Part shown: positions 29,601 through 40,557 of the stretch, in pieces | Layout: the number at the start of each line of letters is the position of its first letter | How positions within the stretch are numbered: the stretch's first letter is position 1 | Assembly: GCF_001039355.2 (NCBI RefSeq) | Contig: NW_019773958.1 | Location: 1,424,427 to 1,488,426, forward strand | Length of the DNA stretch: 64,000 bases | Reading direction: 5' to 3' | From: Lingula anatina | Lineage: Eukaryota; Brachiopoda; Lingulata; Lingulida; Lingulidae | Program-made: the position numbers and the translations under genes | The notes under the pieces: generated by a model | The model's database searches: none | The model's input: the letters and a program-made list of their open reading frames with translations, nothing else | Told to the model about the DNA's origin: nothing

Positions 29601-32600
29601 CACTATGGTAAACAAGCCGCCAGTGCTTGCAGTGACGTAACCCCACATGAACCAGAACTATTATTATTATTTTTCATTGAAAAATAAGAAACCAAAAAAA
29701 CTGAATATGAACAAATTCTGACGAATACTCATAAAAATAAATTCCAAAATTATAAAAATGTGAATGAAATTGTGCATTAAGGATTCTTGATAAAAGTGTC
29801 GATTTCACTCAAATACATTGCATGACGAGTGCAATTTATAAACGTTTCTTGGCTGGAATCGTTCAGCAGTCAAGCATTTATGTGGAGTAATGAGATCACC
29901 GATGGTGCTTGCAGTTGCATTTAAGATATTTACACTCCCTGTGCTTAAACGCAATAGTTTTGCAGATATTTTGATGATTAAAATATGGAAAAGTGATAAG
30001 ATGGCTCACTTTAACGAGAATGAACAGCAGTAAATTGTAAGAATCCAAATCCCTTCAGTTTTTTTCTGGAAATTCTAAATTATTTAATTGATGTTTTGAT
30101 TATTAATGGTTTCGTATCTAACGGAGGGAAATTTGTGTACCCAGAAAACTTAAATGCTGCCGTTTTGTAACTCAAAAATGGGGCGCAATGTGGATTTGTC
30201 TACTCCATCTATTACGTCATATACATTTGCAAGATTTTCACTCACAATTTCCTTAATACTTCCCTATCTGAAAAATATTTTTCGAATTTGGGGTAAATAA
30301 TTCTTATATTTTGCTGTGCTCAGTCTTAGAATGTGTTGCAGTTAGGTCTACTAAAGGAAGTTTTCAACAAAACAGACCCCTGTGCAAACCTATCATACTG
30401 ATCATTGGTTTTGTTAGTTGTTATTTGAGTGAAATAAATGGTGTATTACACCTACCTGACGATCTTCCTCAATCTCTTGATCTTCGTCAGTTTCATGATC
30501 ACTGAAATAGACGTCTTCTTGCAAAAAAGTTGACCGAAATTGATTCATTTTGATTGAAAAATATTTAACGTGAAACAACTCGTATCGATGCCCGCCGAAT
30601 TATCCCGCTGAATGTCAACTGACCAGAACCGTGCGGCGCGCGCAAGAAAGGAAGAATGTAACTGATAGTTCCCGCGGATTCCCCACCCATGCCAATACTG
30701 CCGAGGGAAGCTTAGTGTGCAGTTTAACTTTGTGGGATTCTTGCTACAGACTACAAATTATCAAGATACGGTAGAAAAATTCACCTGACTCTAGACAAAA
30801 AGACATCGTTTTTCGTACAAGGTAGGTACATTGTAGAATGAATGTATAAATACGTCTAATAAGGTTCATATTATAAGTCAGTGTAAAATGCAAGAGGAGA
30901 AAAATTCTAGGATTAAGGCGGGAAACCAAGTTCTTTGCAGTATTTAAGGATGAAGACGGCTGGGGGCAGTAACGTGGCTGTCTTATTAAAATAACATGTA
31001 GAATGCCCCGAAATGAATAATTAAACAAAGATCTGAAAGATTTACTCACAGTTGCATGATGTGATTTTTCTATTAAAAAAGGAAGGGGGCGACAAAAAAA
31101 ATGAAACAGGAATGCCTACCGCCACAAGAAAAGAGAAGAAAAAAGACAAAGAAAAAGGTTTCACAAAGTTGATTATACCTGTTCAACTACGAACCCGGTG
31201 CATAAAGTTCCAGAATCCTCATCAGCATCGCAAACAGCATCATCATCACCAGCCAAGGTAGAAACTGCCAGTACCTCTAGCTGTAACCTCATCACGTTTA
31301 CTTCAGACCCTCTTTATGTCAGATTCATGGAATATAACATGCTAAAGGAGAGACTAACTGCCATTGAGCAAGGACAGAAACGAAAAGGTCAAAAATGGGT
31401 GACAAGTTTTTTTCTGTTTTTTATATTAAGTTACTTTAATTCAAGCAAGATTGTTTATTTCAACGTACTCGCTAACAGCAAGATTGTTTATTTATATGTA
31501 CTCGCTAACAGTGTGGTCGTGATATATTTAAATGACATATAAACAGGATACAAATTATAGAGGTGATTGGCCTGCTTGAAATATGAGCTTCTTACGTTAA
31601 TTTCATGGTCATTATACGTCTTACGAGCATGCGTTATTGTTAAGGTATAAGTTAAAGTTACTAGAAAGACTAAGTAAAAGGTCATAACATTCTAAATGTT
31701 TATAATAGTCTGCATTTAGTTCAATCTACGTTTGATACTCCTACAGCGTACAACCTCAGAGAGCTAAAATTTGAGAAATAATTCTATTGCTGCACACAGG
31801 GCAATTCTCGACATAAGGAAAAACAAAAACATAAGCGACTGTGGATCCTCAAACCTATATGTCAGGAGAGGTGATTTCTTAGAAATAATCCTCTAGCCAG
31901 GCAAATATGGAGAGGTGGCCTATTAGCTTCATTTTTTTTTACTTACTGCACTAGGTGCAATTCCCTACATAAGTAAAGACAAAAACATAAGCGACTGTGG
32001 ATCCTCAAGCTTGTTTGTTGCTTTCAAACCCCGCCACTTCTACATACAAAAATTCAAGGACAGTTGACGTTTGGTCCAGAAATAATTATGAATTTAAATT
32101 CGTATCCTGATCTTGATGAGTAGTAGGGCCCTGTTACATATTGTGGTCGCCATTCTGAAGTGTAAACATAATATTTTAGCGTTTCCAATATAGCATGTCA
32201 GTCAAATAAGAATAGAAAAACGTAAGGGCGAGTACATTTTGCATTTCTTTGAAGACATTCTCTATATCTCTTTCAGTAAACAACTAGCTTGAAGCAAAAT
32301 GGCAACTCCGGCAAAGCGTCCTAGGAAAAAGTGTACAAAGTGTAACGTAGAACTTTCTGACAGACATTGGCGACGACATGTGGAAAAATGTGGTGATGTT
32401 ATCGATGATGCTTGTTTAGGTGACCATAGTGTTTCAAATAATGAAGAATACAGTGAACCTCCTCTCTTTTCCAGTGATAATGATACAGTCGATTATAGAT
32501 CTGCTGTTCAACAAAAGCGTCAAGTCCACAATTCTTTTAAAAACATTGAAGACGAGGATGCAAAAACATTTTTTGACTGTGATATTGATATTGACGATGT

Positions 32601-35600
32601 AAATGTTGAAAGCAGTGCGTATGAAACGGACTCCTCCGTTCACTCTGATGATTCTGAAAAGGGACACGTCAGTGCACCTGATGAGGCAGACTCTTTCAAT
32701 TTACTGACAAGATTTATTTGTTCAATTTTGGTGCTTTGGCAATCTGTGCATAACGTGTCAGATTCCGCAGTCGGGGCCTTGTTACATATACTGTTTACCG
32801 TTTTTAAGTATTTCAGCAGGTTCTCTGCGCCTATCAGAAGTTTCATTACTCTTTTTCCAGAAAATTTTTATTCGATGTCCAAGTTTTTAGATGGTAGACA
32901 TATGCAGTTTTCACGCTATGTAGTATGTAGAAAATGCTTTTCTTTATATAGCCTAGAGCAGTGCTTCTTGAACATTGAAGGGGAGAAACGGGTAAAACAT
33001 TGCAGTCATATAATTTTCCCAAACCACAAACTAGCCTATATGCGTAAGCCATGTGGAGAGCCGCTGCTCAAGGATATAGGAGAACCAGGGTCTTCAAAGT
33101 ACGCACCTTTTAAAGTTTATTGTTACAAATCACTGAAATCTTCTCTTCAAAGTTTAGTGGTTCGTGAGAAATTTGAGGACAAATGTGAGTTGTGGAGAAA
33201 TAGAAATATTCCAGACGACGCGATGCATGATATTTATGACGGGCGAATTTGGGCAGAATTCAACGGTGAAAAGTATAACTTTTTTACAGAAGAAGGTAAT
33301 TACGGACTTATGCTCAATGTTGACTGGTTTCAACCTTACAAGCACACCAGTTACTCAGTGGGGGCAGTTTATATTTCAATTCTGAATTTACCTAGAGAAG
33401 AGAGATTTAAACGAGAAAATGTTATTTTAATAGGAATAATTCCTGACATGAAAAAAGAACCCCCGACCAATACATTTCTTCAGCCTTTAGTCGACGAATT
33501 AATCGAAGCTTGGGATAATGGGTTTTTAATTCAGTCTAGGAAGTCGGGGTATAAGTTGAGAAAGTTTAGGTTAGCTCTTATATGTGTAGGGTGCGATGTT
33601 CCTGCAAGCAGGAAGCTTTGTGGATTTTATGGTCACATGGCTAACTTAGGGTGTAACAAGTGCGAAAAACAATTCCCTGGGGCAATAGGAGAGAAGAACT
33701 TTAGCGGGTTTGAGAGAGAAAGTTGGCCCTCTAGGAATAATGACCGTCACAGGAAAATCTGTGGACAAATATCCAAGTGTTCTTCAAAGTCTGAGAGAGA
33801 AAAGGTTGAAAAAGAGAATGGCATAAGAGTATCCTGTTTACTAGATTTAGAATATTTTGATCCAATCAGAATGACACCCATCGATCCCATGCATAATCTC
33901 TTTCTAGGTACTGCAAAACATATGGTAAATGTTTGGAAAACTAAACAAATATTGCAGGATAGCGATCTTCAAGTTATTCAGGGTAAGGTTGAACAATTCA
34001 CCTGTCCATCCGACGTTGGCAAATTACCCCAGAAATTTGTATCGTCACATGGGTCATTTAATGCTGATCAGTGGAAAAACTGGACACTGTTGTTTTCCAT
34101 TTATGCCCTGAAAAATGTTATACCAGACAAACATCTAGAATGTTGGAGAAAGTTTGTGTTGGCCTGTAGAAGATTGTGTTCTAGAAATATATCTTTGGGC
34201 AGTGTTAAAGTAGCGGATCATTTATTGATAGATTTTTGTAAAAAGTTCGAACAACTTTATGGCGAAGACTCTGTCACGCCCAATATGCACTTGCATTGTC
34301 ACTTAGTAGATTGTATTTTTGATTTTGGACCGATCTATTCATTTTGGTTGTTTAGCTTTGAAAGGGAGAACGGCGTGCTTGGGTCTTATCCAAGCAACAG
34401 AAAACAGATTGAAGGGCAAATAATGAAGAAATACTTACGGGAAGTTTGGGCCAGGGAGAAACAAAATAGCATATACTTTGATGAAAGTTTTTCGAAGCTG
34501 TTTGATGAATTATCCAGTTTTCAAACTAGCAATGCCCGTGGAACATTAAGCCAACAATCAAAAGCACCAGAGAAAACTAGTGCATTGGATAAAGCCTCAT
34601 TTCAGACATCTATTTTGACAGTGGACTGGAGCAGTATTGATGACATTTTAGTGAGGGGGTCTAAGACTGGGACATTGCATGAGGGGGAGTTAGATAGGTT
34701 AGAGAATATGTATTCAATTCTGTATGGCCATAAGCACTTCGAAATCTGTACTTCGGTAAAGTTAGCTAACGAGGTCTTCATCAACGGCTCTATAATGGGC
34801 TCAAAGTGCAGTCGCAGCGTGCGTTCCTCATTCATCATGGCTTTTTGGTTGGGGAATAATGGGGAAATTGCTATTATGTATGATGACCTCACACCACGTC
34901 CAGGACAGATTATACATTTTTTAGAACATGCCATCATCATTGATGGAAAAGTAGAACGCCATATAATAGCAAAAGTCAACTGGTTTAAACGCCTAGAAGA
35001 CAGAATTAGGTACACGTTTGGTAGACCTGTAGAAGTGTGGCACAGAACCCTGTTCGAACAGGAGGGTCCTTCTATGTACATTCCAGTTCAAAGAATAAAA
35101 TGCAAGTTTGTTTATGCAATTAATTCTGTCATGGGAAAGGATACCATTGTTGTTTGCCCTAGAGAACGTTACTTGTTGTGAGCAGCATTAAGACTGCACC
35201 TAACTTTTGATTTTGAAATACTGGACATGTTGGTGTATTTTATTATTTTTATTAAAATTATTTTATAATTAGTTTATCTCTGTATATCTCTGTATATTTT
35301 TACCAGTACATACTTCCAAATGCAACCAAATAAATAACTGGTATGCTTAGTTTTTCATGTTGTCAGTGCATATACCGATTATTATGCATGCATTTTACTG
35401 GAAGGGTTTATTGTTCAAAGGAAAACCGTTATATGTGGTTGTAATAAAACCGATATTAAATCAAATTACATTTTGTTTCAATATGCATTTCATGTTCATC
35501 AGTAATGTTCTGCATACATAGTGATATTTTGCCATTTAATTGTGAAAATGAGACGCTGAAATTATAATTACCCCGGATTTAGAAAAACATGTAAATGCTG

Positions 35601-36382
35601 TTTGTGCATACAGGGAATTTACTTCTATGCGCGTTACTCTTACCTAAAAGAACTCGCTCCATGAACACTTTCGTTAAAAAATACACCGTAGAGTGTAAAC
35701 ACAACGGTCAGTACAATCTTATTTGATGAAGAGCAATGCATACGAGCAATGCATTATTTCAACATGATGCAGATTACTATGCACAATTCAAACTAAATTA
35801 ATTGAATCAAAAATTTAAGTGCACAACACTTCTTCATGCCAAAAAGGTTTAAAATATTCGTTTCTCATATCCTGCGCTTTTTTTTAGATGCGGAATTCAG
35901 ACATCTAGTGTACAAAGCATTCTGTAGTAAAGATCATTTTTATTGTTAACTTTAAGGGAATGAAAGATAAACAAAATGCGAATGCCGATCTTTTCAGTTA
36001 ACAAAAGTTGAACGAAAGGTGGTATTTTTCATTACAAAAGGTCAAAGTTGAACTTTTGGAAAATGAAAGTTAATGAAAAAGTAAATGACGGTCTTTTGGA
36101 GAGATAAAAGTTGAAAAAAGATGACCTTTTGCCGCCTGAAAGGTGAAAGACGGTCTTTTTGTCCGAAAAGGGTTATGAAAGATGAGGGTTCATCTTTCGA
36201 TAACATTTTGGAAGGAACTGAAAGGTAATAAAAGGTCTTTTTTCGTGCAGTGAAAATGACCATGAGCTCACCTCTTCACTGGATTGGTCAGCCTCCTTTG
36301 ACAGACTTCTGTCACCTGAAGCATCCCCAAAACTACGACGACGGCGACGAAAATACACACGAACCCCTGAAGAAGATTTCAT
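25526..36382 (-). CDS. Small two-exon gene (66 aa), intron filled by a CACTA transposon
   Basis: Exon 1 is 36382-36272: ATG, 37 codons, MKSSSGVRVYFRRRRRSFG start, donor GTGAGC, phase 0. Exon 2 is 25615-25526: acceptor TTTTTCAG, phase 0, 29 codons, starting ENELARLIAELENDDV and ending in an acidic tail and TAA. The joined product would be 66 residues with a basic N-terminus, Ser/Glu-rich middle and acidic C-terminus. I do not recognise the family. The two exons lie immediately outside the two ends of the CACTA element, so the transposon occupies nearly the whole intron (donor 18 bp from its right end). Additional exons inside the gap, or chance pairing of two exon-like segments, cannot be excluded. 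Confidence 0.5.
25860..26310. repeat. Left subterminal repeat array of the CACTA element
   Basis: Many diverged copies of AAAGGT / ACCTTTT / GATCATCTTTT in both orientations, with a loose 80-90 bp periodicity. By analogy with En/Spm these would be binding sites for an element-encoded protein. Confidence 0.7.
26572..26610. repeat. (TAA)n microsatellite
   Basis: About 12 TAA units just beyond the 3' end of the - strand gene inside the CACTA element. Confidence 0.95.
26690..30548 (-). CDS. Companion protein of the CACTA element (309 aa, seven exons)
   Basis: Exons in transcript order: 30548-30456, 29362-29260, 28897-28764, 28193-28126, 27782-27685, 27385-27276, 27013-26690. Every border has AG/GT and every phase joins (0,1,0,2,1,0), giving 309 residues. 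Layout: acidic N-terminus (MNQFRSTFLQEDVYFSDHE), Ser/Thr-rich linker, a coiled-coil-like helix (LRGMIEIVFKQQEEILKRLK), a central domain with GDGLKRGLKWTF and MTEHIITFVRGWAG, a long Lys/Arg/Gln/Glu helix, then a C-terminal block with YTSSDEECDDGF and WQSDKFAQVKRAL. I do not recognise a named family. The central part faintly recalls BEN domains, and the coiled coil recalls DUF4806-type transposon proteins. Lying inside the element and divergent from the transposase, it may be a functional counterpart of plant TNPA; that is inference. Confidence 0.8.
31052..31400 (+). other. Possible exon fragment upstream of the tnp2 gene
   Basis: Open + strand frames at 31052-31261 (Lys-rich) and 31198-31400 (Ser-rich, then LYVRFMEYNMLKERLTAIEQ, coiled-coil-like). 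The second resembles in style the Ser-rich plus coiled-coil region of the companion gene on the other strand. Splice signals are unconvincing, so it may be a decayed or unused segment. Confidence 0.25.
31823..32008. repeat. 30-bp direct repeat, 156 bp apart, upstream of transposase
   Basis: 31823-31852 and 31979-32008 are identical and include ATAAGCGACTGTGGATCCTC. They lie 290-475 bp upstream of the tnp2 ATG, within the divergent interval between the two element genes, and could be regulatory or simply a local duplication. Confidence 0.7.
32299..35181 (+). CDS. tnp2-type CACTA transposase (960 aa, intronless)
   Basis: Catalyses cut-and-paste transposition of the surrounding element. A C2HC finger sits at the N-terminus (C12, C15, H27, C31), followed by an acidic region. 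The Transposase_21 (tnp2) core is recognised from NVDWFQPYKHTSYSVGA (D342) through LPREERFKRENVILIGIIP. Next come CDVPASRKLCGF (D433), a zinc-like CNKC set, the family hallmark DPMHNLFLGTAKH (from residue 529), and a late acidic FEREN motif (E688/E690). D342, D433 and E688/E690 are candidates for the DDE-type triad; that assignment is by position only. The frame is open over 2.9 kb with its own ATG. Promoter and 5' UTR exons were not identified. Confidence 0.93.
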   Translation: MATPAKRPRKKCTKCNVELSDRHWRRHVEKCGDVIDDACLGDHSVSNNEEYSEPPLFSSDNDTVDYRSAVQQKRQVHNSFKNIEDEDAKTFFDCDIDIDDVNVESSAYETDSSVHSDDSEKGHVSAPDEADSFNLLTRFICSILVLWQSVHNVSDSAVGALLHILFTVFKYFSRFSAPIRSFITLFPENFYSMSKFLDGRHMQFSRYVVCRKCFSLYSLEQCFLNIEGEKRVKHCSHIIFPNHKLAYMRKPCGEPLLKDIGEPGSSKYAPFKVYCYKSLKSSLQSLVVREKFEDKCELWRNRNIPDDAMHDIYDGRIWAEFNGEKYNFFTEEGNYGLMLNVDWFQPYKHTSYSVGAVYISILNLPREERFKRENVILIGIIPDMKKEPPTNTFLQPLVDELIEAWDNGFLIQSRKSGYKLRKFRLALICVGCDVPASRKLCGFYGHMANLGCNKCEKQFPGAIGEKNFSGFERESWPSRNNDRHRKICGQISKCSSKSEREKVEKENGIRVSCLLDLEYFDPIRMTPIDPMHNLFLGTAKHMVNVWKTKQILQDSDLQVIQGKVEQFTCPSDVGKLPQKFVSSHGSFNADQWKNWTLLFSIYALKNVIPDKHLECWRKFVLACRRLCSRNISLGSVKVADHLLIDFCKKFEQLYGEDSVTPNMHLHCHLVDCIFDFGPIYSFWLFSFERENGVLGSYPSNRKQIEGQIMKKYLREVWAREKQNSIYFDESFSKLFDELSSFQTSNARGTLSQQSKAPEKTSALDKASFQTSILTVDWSSIDDILVRGSKTGTLHEGELDRLENMYSILYGHKHFEICTSVKLANEVFINGSIMGSKCSRSVRSSFIMAFWLGNNGEIAIMYDDLTPRPGQIIHFLEHAIIIDGKVERHIIAKVNWFKRLEDRIRYTFGRPVEVWHRTLFEQEGPSMYIPVQRIKCKFVYAINSVMGKDTIVVCPRERYLL
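35182..36252. repeat. 3' flank of transposase gene and right subterminal array
   Basis: 35182-35900 is AT-rich and non-coding. About 35930-36250 carries repeated AAAGGT, GGTCTTTT and AAAGTTGAA motifs in both orientations, ending CGTGCAGTG at 36252, the mirror of the left end. Confidence 0.7.
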
Positions 36383-36501
36383 CTTTGTTTATTTAATGTT
36401 NGTCTTTTTGTCCGAAAAGGGTTATGAAAGATGAGGGTTCATCTTTCGATAACATTTTGGAAGGAACTGAAAGGTAATAAAAGGTCTTTTTTCGTGCAGT
36501 G
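36153..36501. repeat. 100-bp direct duplication of the transposon end across an N
   Basis: 36153-36252 and 36402-36501 are identical, and both end at the CAGTG terminus. The sequences after the terminus differ (AAAATGACC versus TAAGCTATG). The single N at 36401 lies just before the second copy. Either two contigs ending in copies of the same transposon were joined, or a truncated second copy is present. Confidence 0.8.
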
Positions 36502-38559
36502 TAAGCTATGTAGTTGGATCAAATTAATAATCAGCTTTGTAGTTGATAATTATTTAACACTATCTGAGTATTTTCTGAACGTGCAATAAACACTGGCCAC
36601 AGTATTGACTGGGATTCAACCAAGATCAAGAAACATCAGCTGTCACCAGCCACCCATGAAATGGGACGGGAAGGGGGGGGGGCGATGTTCCGGACATTTT
36701 ACAATAAGGTTCTAGCCGTTAAACCACTTAGCGGTAAGTGAGTAACAACTACTTACGTGAGACTGATAAAGCACTACAACCAAGTTGGCTGCAAGTTAAC
36801 GGTAGGGAAAAATCATTTTGTGTTTAATAATAATCATATATGTCCTTTAACGATTGTCTACTTTTGTTCAGGGTGATTTAGACACAAATAATCAGTAACA
36901 TGTATATAGTTTTCGGCAAAGTCAAAAGACACATCATATTTTATGGCCCGCTTCCCTAAGAGCACTAAATAGCAGTCCACTACAATATACCGTATATCAG
37001 ACTTGCGGTAAAGACGGTGGTCTTCGGGAGTCACGGATAAAAAAAACCCTACTTTTAAAGTCGGGACGTTGCACTTACATTATTATAGGACATCTGTGCA
37101 TGTGGACATGTGGTACCACTGGTAGGAGTACATGTATGTAGCCATGTATATGCGTATGTATATATGTTCAAATTAAATCTTACCGCACTTGTCGGTAAGT
37201 CTTGGGTCTCAGCAGTTCGGTTTCTTTATTTCTTGTCACAATTTTTGATAAACCATAACTAACCAAAGTTATTTTATCTTCACATTGTATAACATCCTTA
37301 TTTTACTAAACATGAACATAGAGACGAAAGCTTAGAATATCAACATTGTAAGGCTTATATGATATGTATTAGGTCTCTTTATTTCTTAATCTACAAGATG
37401 TAAGCTGGATGAAATTAAAGGATATCACATGGTGTAACTATAAATAAGTATTCATGAAATTTCTGACACTGTTGTAAAACTATATAAAAAGAAAGCAATG
37501 TTGGCGTTAAAGGTGCAATTTTGGCATTATTTTCAGACTCAAAAGTTTCAATAACAAATGTGAAGGTGTTAAAACCCATTAATTGGAATACTTACTGCCT
37601 CCAACGTGTTTCTCTCATTTACAAACGGCCTCAAACAATCAAAGATTTAAATTTTTAGCATACCGTAATAATATTTTGATTCATAATGTATATACGATCT
37701 TATTGCTATATATTCAAGGCAACAGCAAAATTAACATATTTTTAACGTTTTAATTTCAAAATTAAAATGGAATAATGTAGCTTATGAATTTCTCAGTTAC
37801 TGAAATGCTCATTTTGTGTTTATTTATGCCGTCATCCCATTATGACTGCAGCTGCAAATTCCTCATTTCTCCAATTATACCATCCACGTATTGTTGGGCA
37901 GTGATGCAACGAAGCGTTACTCGGGCGTAGTTAAGACGATCGTTTTTTTGTCTAGGTGCAGGGAGAGTAAACCTGGCGCACGTACGACAGTCGTATGCGT
38001 GTAAATTTACGCCCTGCTGGCCCTGGGCCGGGTGCACAAACCGGTCGTAAGTTAAACGTAGCAGTTGCGCTGGCGTAAATCCAGCGCAAAGTGCTACGTC
38101 CTAGAAAAATTGCAATAGTGTTTATATTGATCTTAACTAAGTCGTAAATTTACGCCTGCCAGATATAGGTGGTGCATGTCGGTCGTAACTCGTTTTCCAC
38201 TACACGTAGGCTGGCACAGAGAGTTTGATGACAATTATCGTAGTTAACGCAGAAAATGTGGGTTGCCATTTGCTTATATATATTGCAGTAAAGTGATTAC
38301 TTAACATATTATTCACGTGGTCTTCTTCTCGTAAATTTTATGTTTGTTGAAATAAGATCAGCCCGGGAGCCACTGGTCTGCCGCTAGGTGGCTATTAAAC
38401 AAACCGGAAGTTCGAGAATTTGAATTGGGCAATATTTTTTGAGATTTATAGGGTGTCATAAACGGTGTATTATCTCGGCTATTAACGTACTTGGGGTTAC
38501 AATATGTACATTGTCATATTGAGAAATAAATTTCGAATAATGTGAGATGACCCAAAAGT
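36502..38559. other. Intergenic, no supported gene
   Basis: AT-rich sequence with a G10 run at about 36674-36683. A repeat-like patch at about 37920-38200 has several partly inverted GGTCGTAA / TTACGCC motifs, including a small perfect hairpin GCGCTGG...CCAGCGC near 38066-38088. I see no exon. Confidence 0.5.
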
Positions 38560-40320
38560 TGATCTACAGCATATTTAATGTTGAAAAATGAGTTTGAAAT
38601 CGAAATTTTATTAAAGCTATTACGGAAGTTCGTTTTTGATTTTGATTTTTGTACCTATAGAGGCCTCCGCACAACTTGAAATTACTACAAGTTGTGGAAA
38701 ATTTATTCAGCTTTCTGTCAATGTAAGCATGTAAAGAACTTTGCCTTAAGCTGTGAATGGCACAAATCAATTCNTTTTGTCCATTCATATAGGTTTGAGG
38801 CTGCTATGGGAAGTTTAGATTGTGTAGGTTTGGCACCTTGTTCTATTTCCCTTGGAGATGGTTGGTGAACTGTCTCATAAACTGTAGTGTCATCCACATA
38901 TTTTACTGCTGGTAAAAAACATTCCATGTCATTTATCATTGTAATGAAAAGGAGAGGTCCTAATTTTGTACCCTGGGGCACGCCCCCATGAATATGGCAC
39001 CATTGTGACATTACTGATCCACACTTAATCCGTTGTTGTCTATTTAGTAAAAAGGCATGGACCCATCTGAGTAATACTGGAGGTACTCCATAGCTGCAGA
39101 GCTTGCCTAGCAAAGTATTGTGGTCTACTAAATCAAACGCTTTTCTAAAATCAAGTAATAAAACCCGAGACTGTGCCCCATCAGTGTCACTGGCCTTGGC
39201 CCAGGTGTCAAATAGCTCGCTTAAGGCCATTGTGGTGGAGGAACCTTTAACATTGCCAAACTGATCTTTCTTAATATGTGGTCTTAGTATCTCCCACAGC
39301 CATGTAAAAATAAAAGTTTCTAATTCCTTGCTGAGGATAGGTGTTAGGGAAACAGGTCTTAAATCATTTTCCACGCTCAGTGCTGGTTTAATTTTAGGCA
39401 GTGGCACTACATTGGCACATTTCCAGATTGTTGGTAGCTTTCCTTGACGTATGGTATTGTTCCAGACTGCACATACTGGTGCAATGAGAACTCCAGCAAA
39501 GTCTTTGAGAATCCAGTTCGGTATATTATCAGGACCGGATGCCTTGTTTGTGTTAATATTAATGAGAGATCTTTCCACTTGTTCTACTGTGAGGGAATGT
39601 TAACATCATGGAAGTCCATCTCATCTAAGGGGTCTAGGTGAGAAGTAATGGACTGGAAGAAGTTGTTGATGTTTTGTGCAAGTGCTTCCATATCCCCCTC
39701 ATGGAGATGGTTGGCCATGGTGGTCAGAGAGGCACTTTTTTAGTTTTACCCATGATGTTATTGATACCTTTCCACCATTTCCCTGGGTCTGACGATTTTG
39801 CCTCTTCAATCTGAGTTCTGTAGTAGACCGTTTGTAACCGTTTGCGTTCTTGGTTTACTTTGTTTCTAAGGTTTCTAAATTCAGGGTCCTTCAGTTGAAA
39901 GGCACGCTGGCGTTGGATGATTAGGTCACGAAACTCATCTGTCACCCAAGGCTTGTCATGTGTACTCCTTGTCACAACCTTGGTTGGGAAATGGGTTTCT
40001 ATTAAGTTATGCAGGGTCTGATAAAACATATCACATTGCTGATGGCCACAGTCACTGTGGTATAGTTCATCCCAGTGGATGTTTTGAATGGCATCTGCGA
40101 AACTAGTTCGTTTTGAAAGTGGGTATTTTCGGACAGTCACCTTACATTTCCTGGCTGATTGTAACATTTGTGATGCGACAGGTTTCACTAAGATGGTTTC
40201 ATGTTTAGACAAGCCAATAGGAGACAAATGGACTGGGCTCTGATAAAAAATTTGTATTGTTTGCAAAAAGATTTTTAAACTGTCAGCATTCTCCGACCAT
40301 TTAGACCATGGCAAAGTCTA
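38560..40320 (-). pseudogene. Broken non-LTR retrotransposon (LINE) pol fragment
   Basis: The - strand encodes a 5'-truncated LINE ORF2. 40314-39724 is the linker between endonuclease and RT; 39578-38718 is the reverse transcriptase. RT signatures are NKASGPDNIPNWILKD, the motif A region LLLDFRKAFDLVDH, motif B GGVPQGTKLGPLLF and the catalytic YVDD in KYVDDTTVY. Between the two frames the reading frame shifts twice (near 39737 and near 39600). The endonuclease is missing, and an N at 38774 interrupts a codon. The copy is dead. The RT resembles CR1/Jockey-type elements; the clade is uncertain. Confidence 0.85.
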
Positions 40321-40557
40321 GCAAACCAAATGGGAGTGACAGGCATTGATACCATTTCATCTTGTTGAACAAATGGTAATGCTTCATCTGCTACAGGTGA
40401 TTGATGTTAAAGATGGGTTATATTCACACCAGAAATAAATCGAAATAGCGTTAGAAAAAAACTTTGTGCGCATCGATTGCAGCACCTCTTTGTAAAGTTA
40501 GTTCCGTGGGTGCCTCACTGGGATTGCTTTTAATACATACTTGCCATGTTATGATGA

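Larger units (their letters stand above)
25830..36252. mobile_element. Complete CACTA/EnSpm (CMC) DNA transposon, 10.4 kb
   Basis: Ends are CACTGCATGAAAA on the left and, on the opposite strand, CACTGCACGAAAA on the right, matching the CACTA/CACTG terminal signature. The three bases outside are AAA on both sides, fitting the 3-bp target duplication of this superfamily. Both ends carry subterminal arrays of AAAGGT/ACCTTTT motifs (about 25860-26300 and 35930-36250), as plant En/Spm does for transposase binding. Inside are a tnp2-type transposase (+ strand, 32299-35181) and a divergently transcribed multi-exon gene (- strand, 26690-30548). Both frames are intact, so the copy may be young or active. 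Confidence 0.85.

Noticed and set aside
34602-35081. 159-codon antisense frame within the transposase gene
   Set aside because: Mirror of the real coding frame; no independent evidence.
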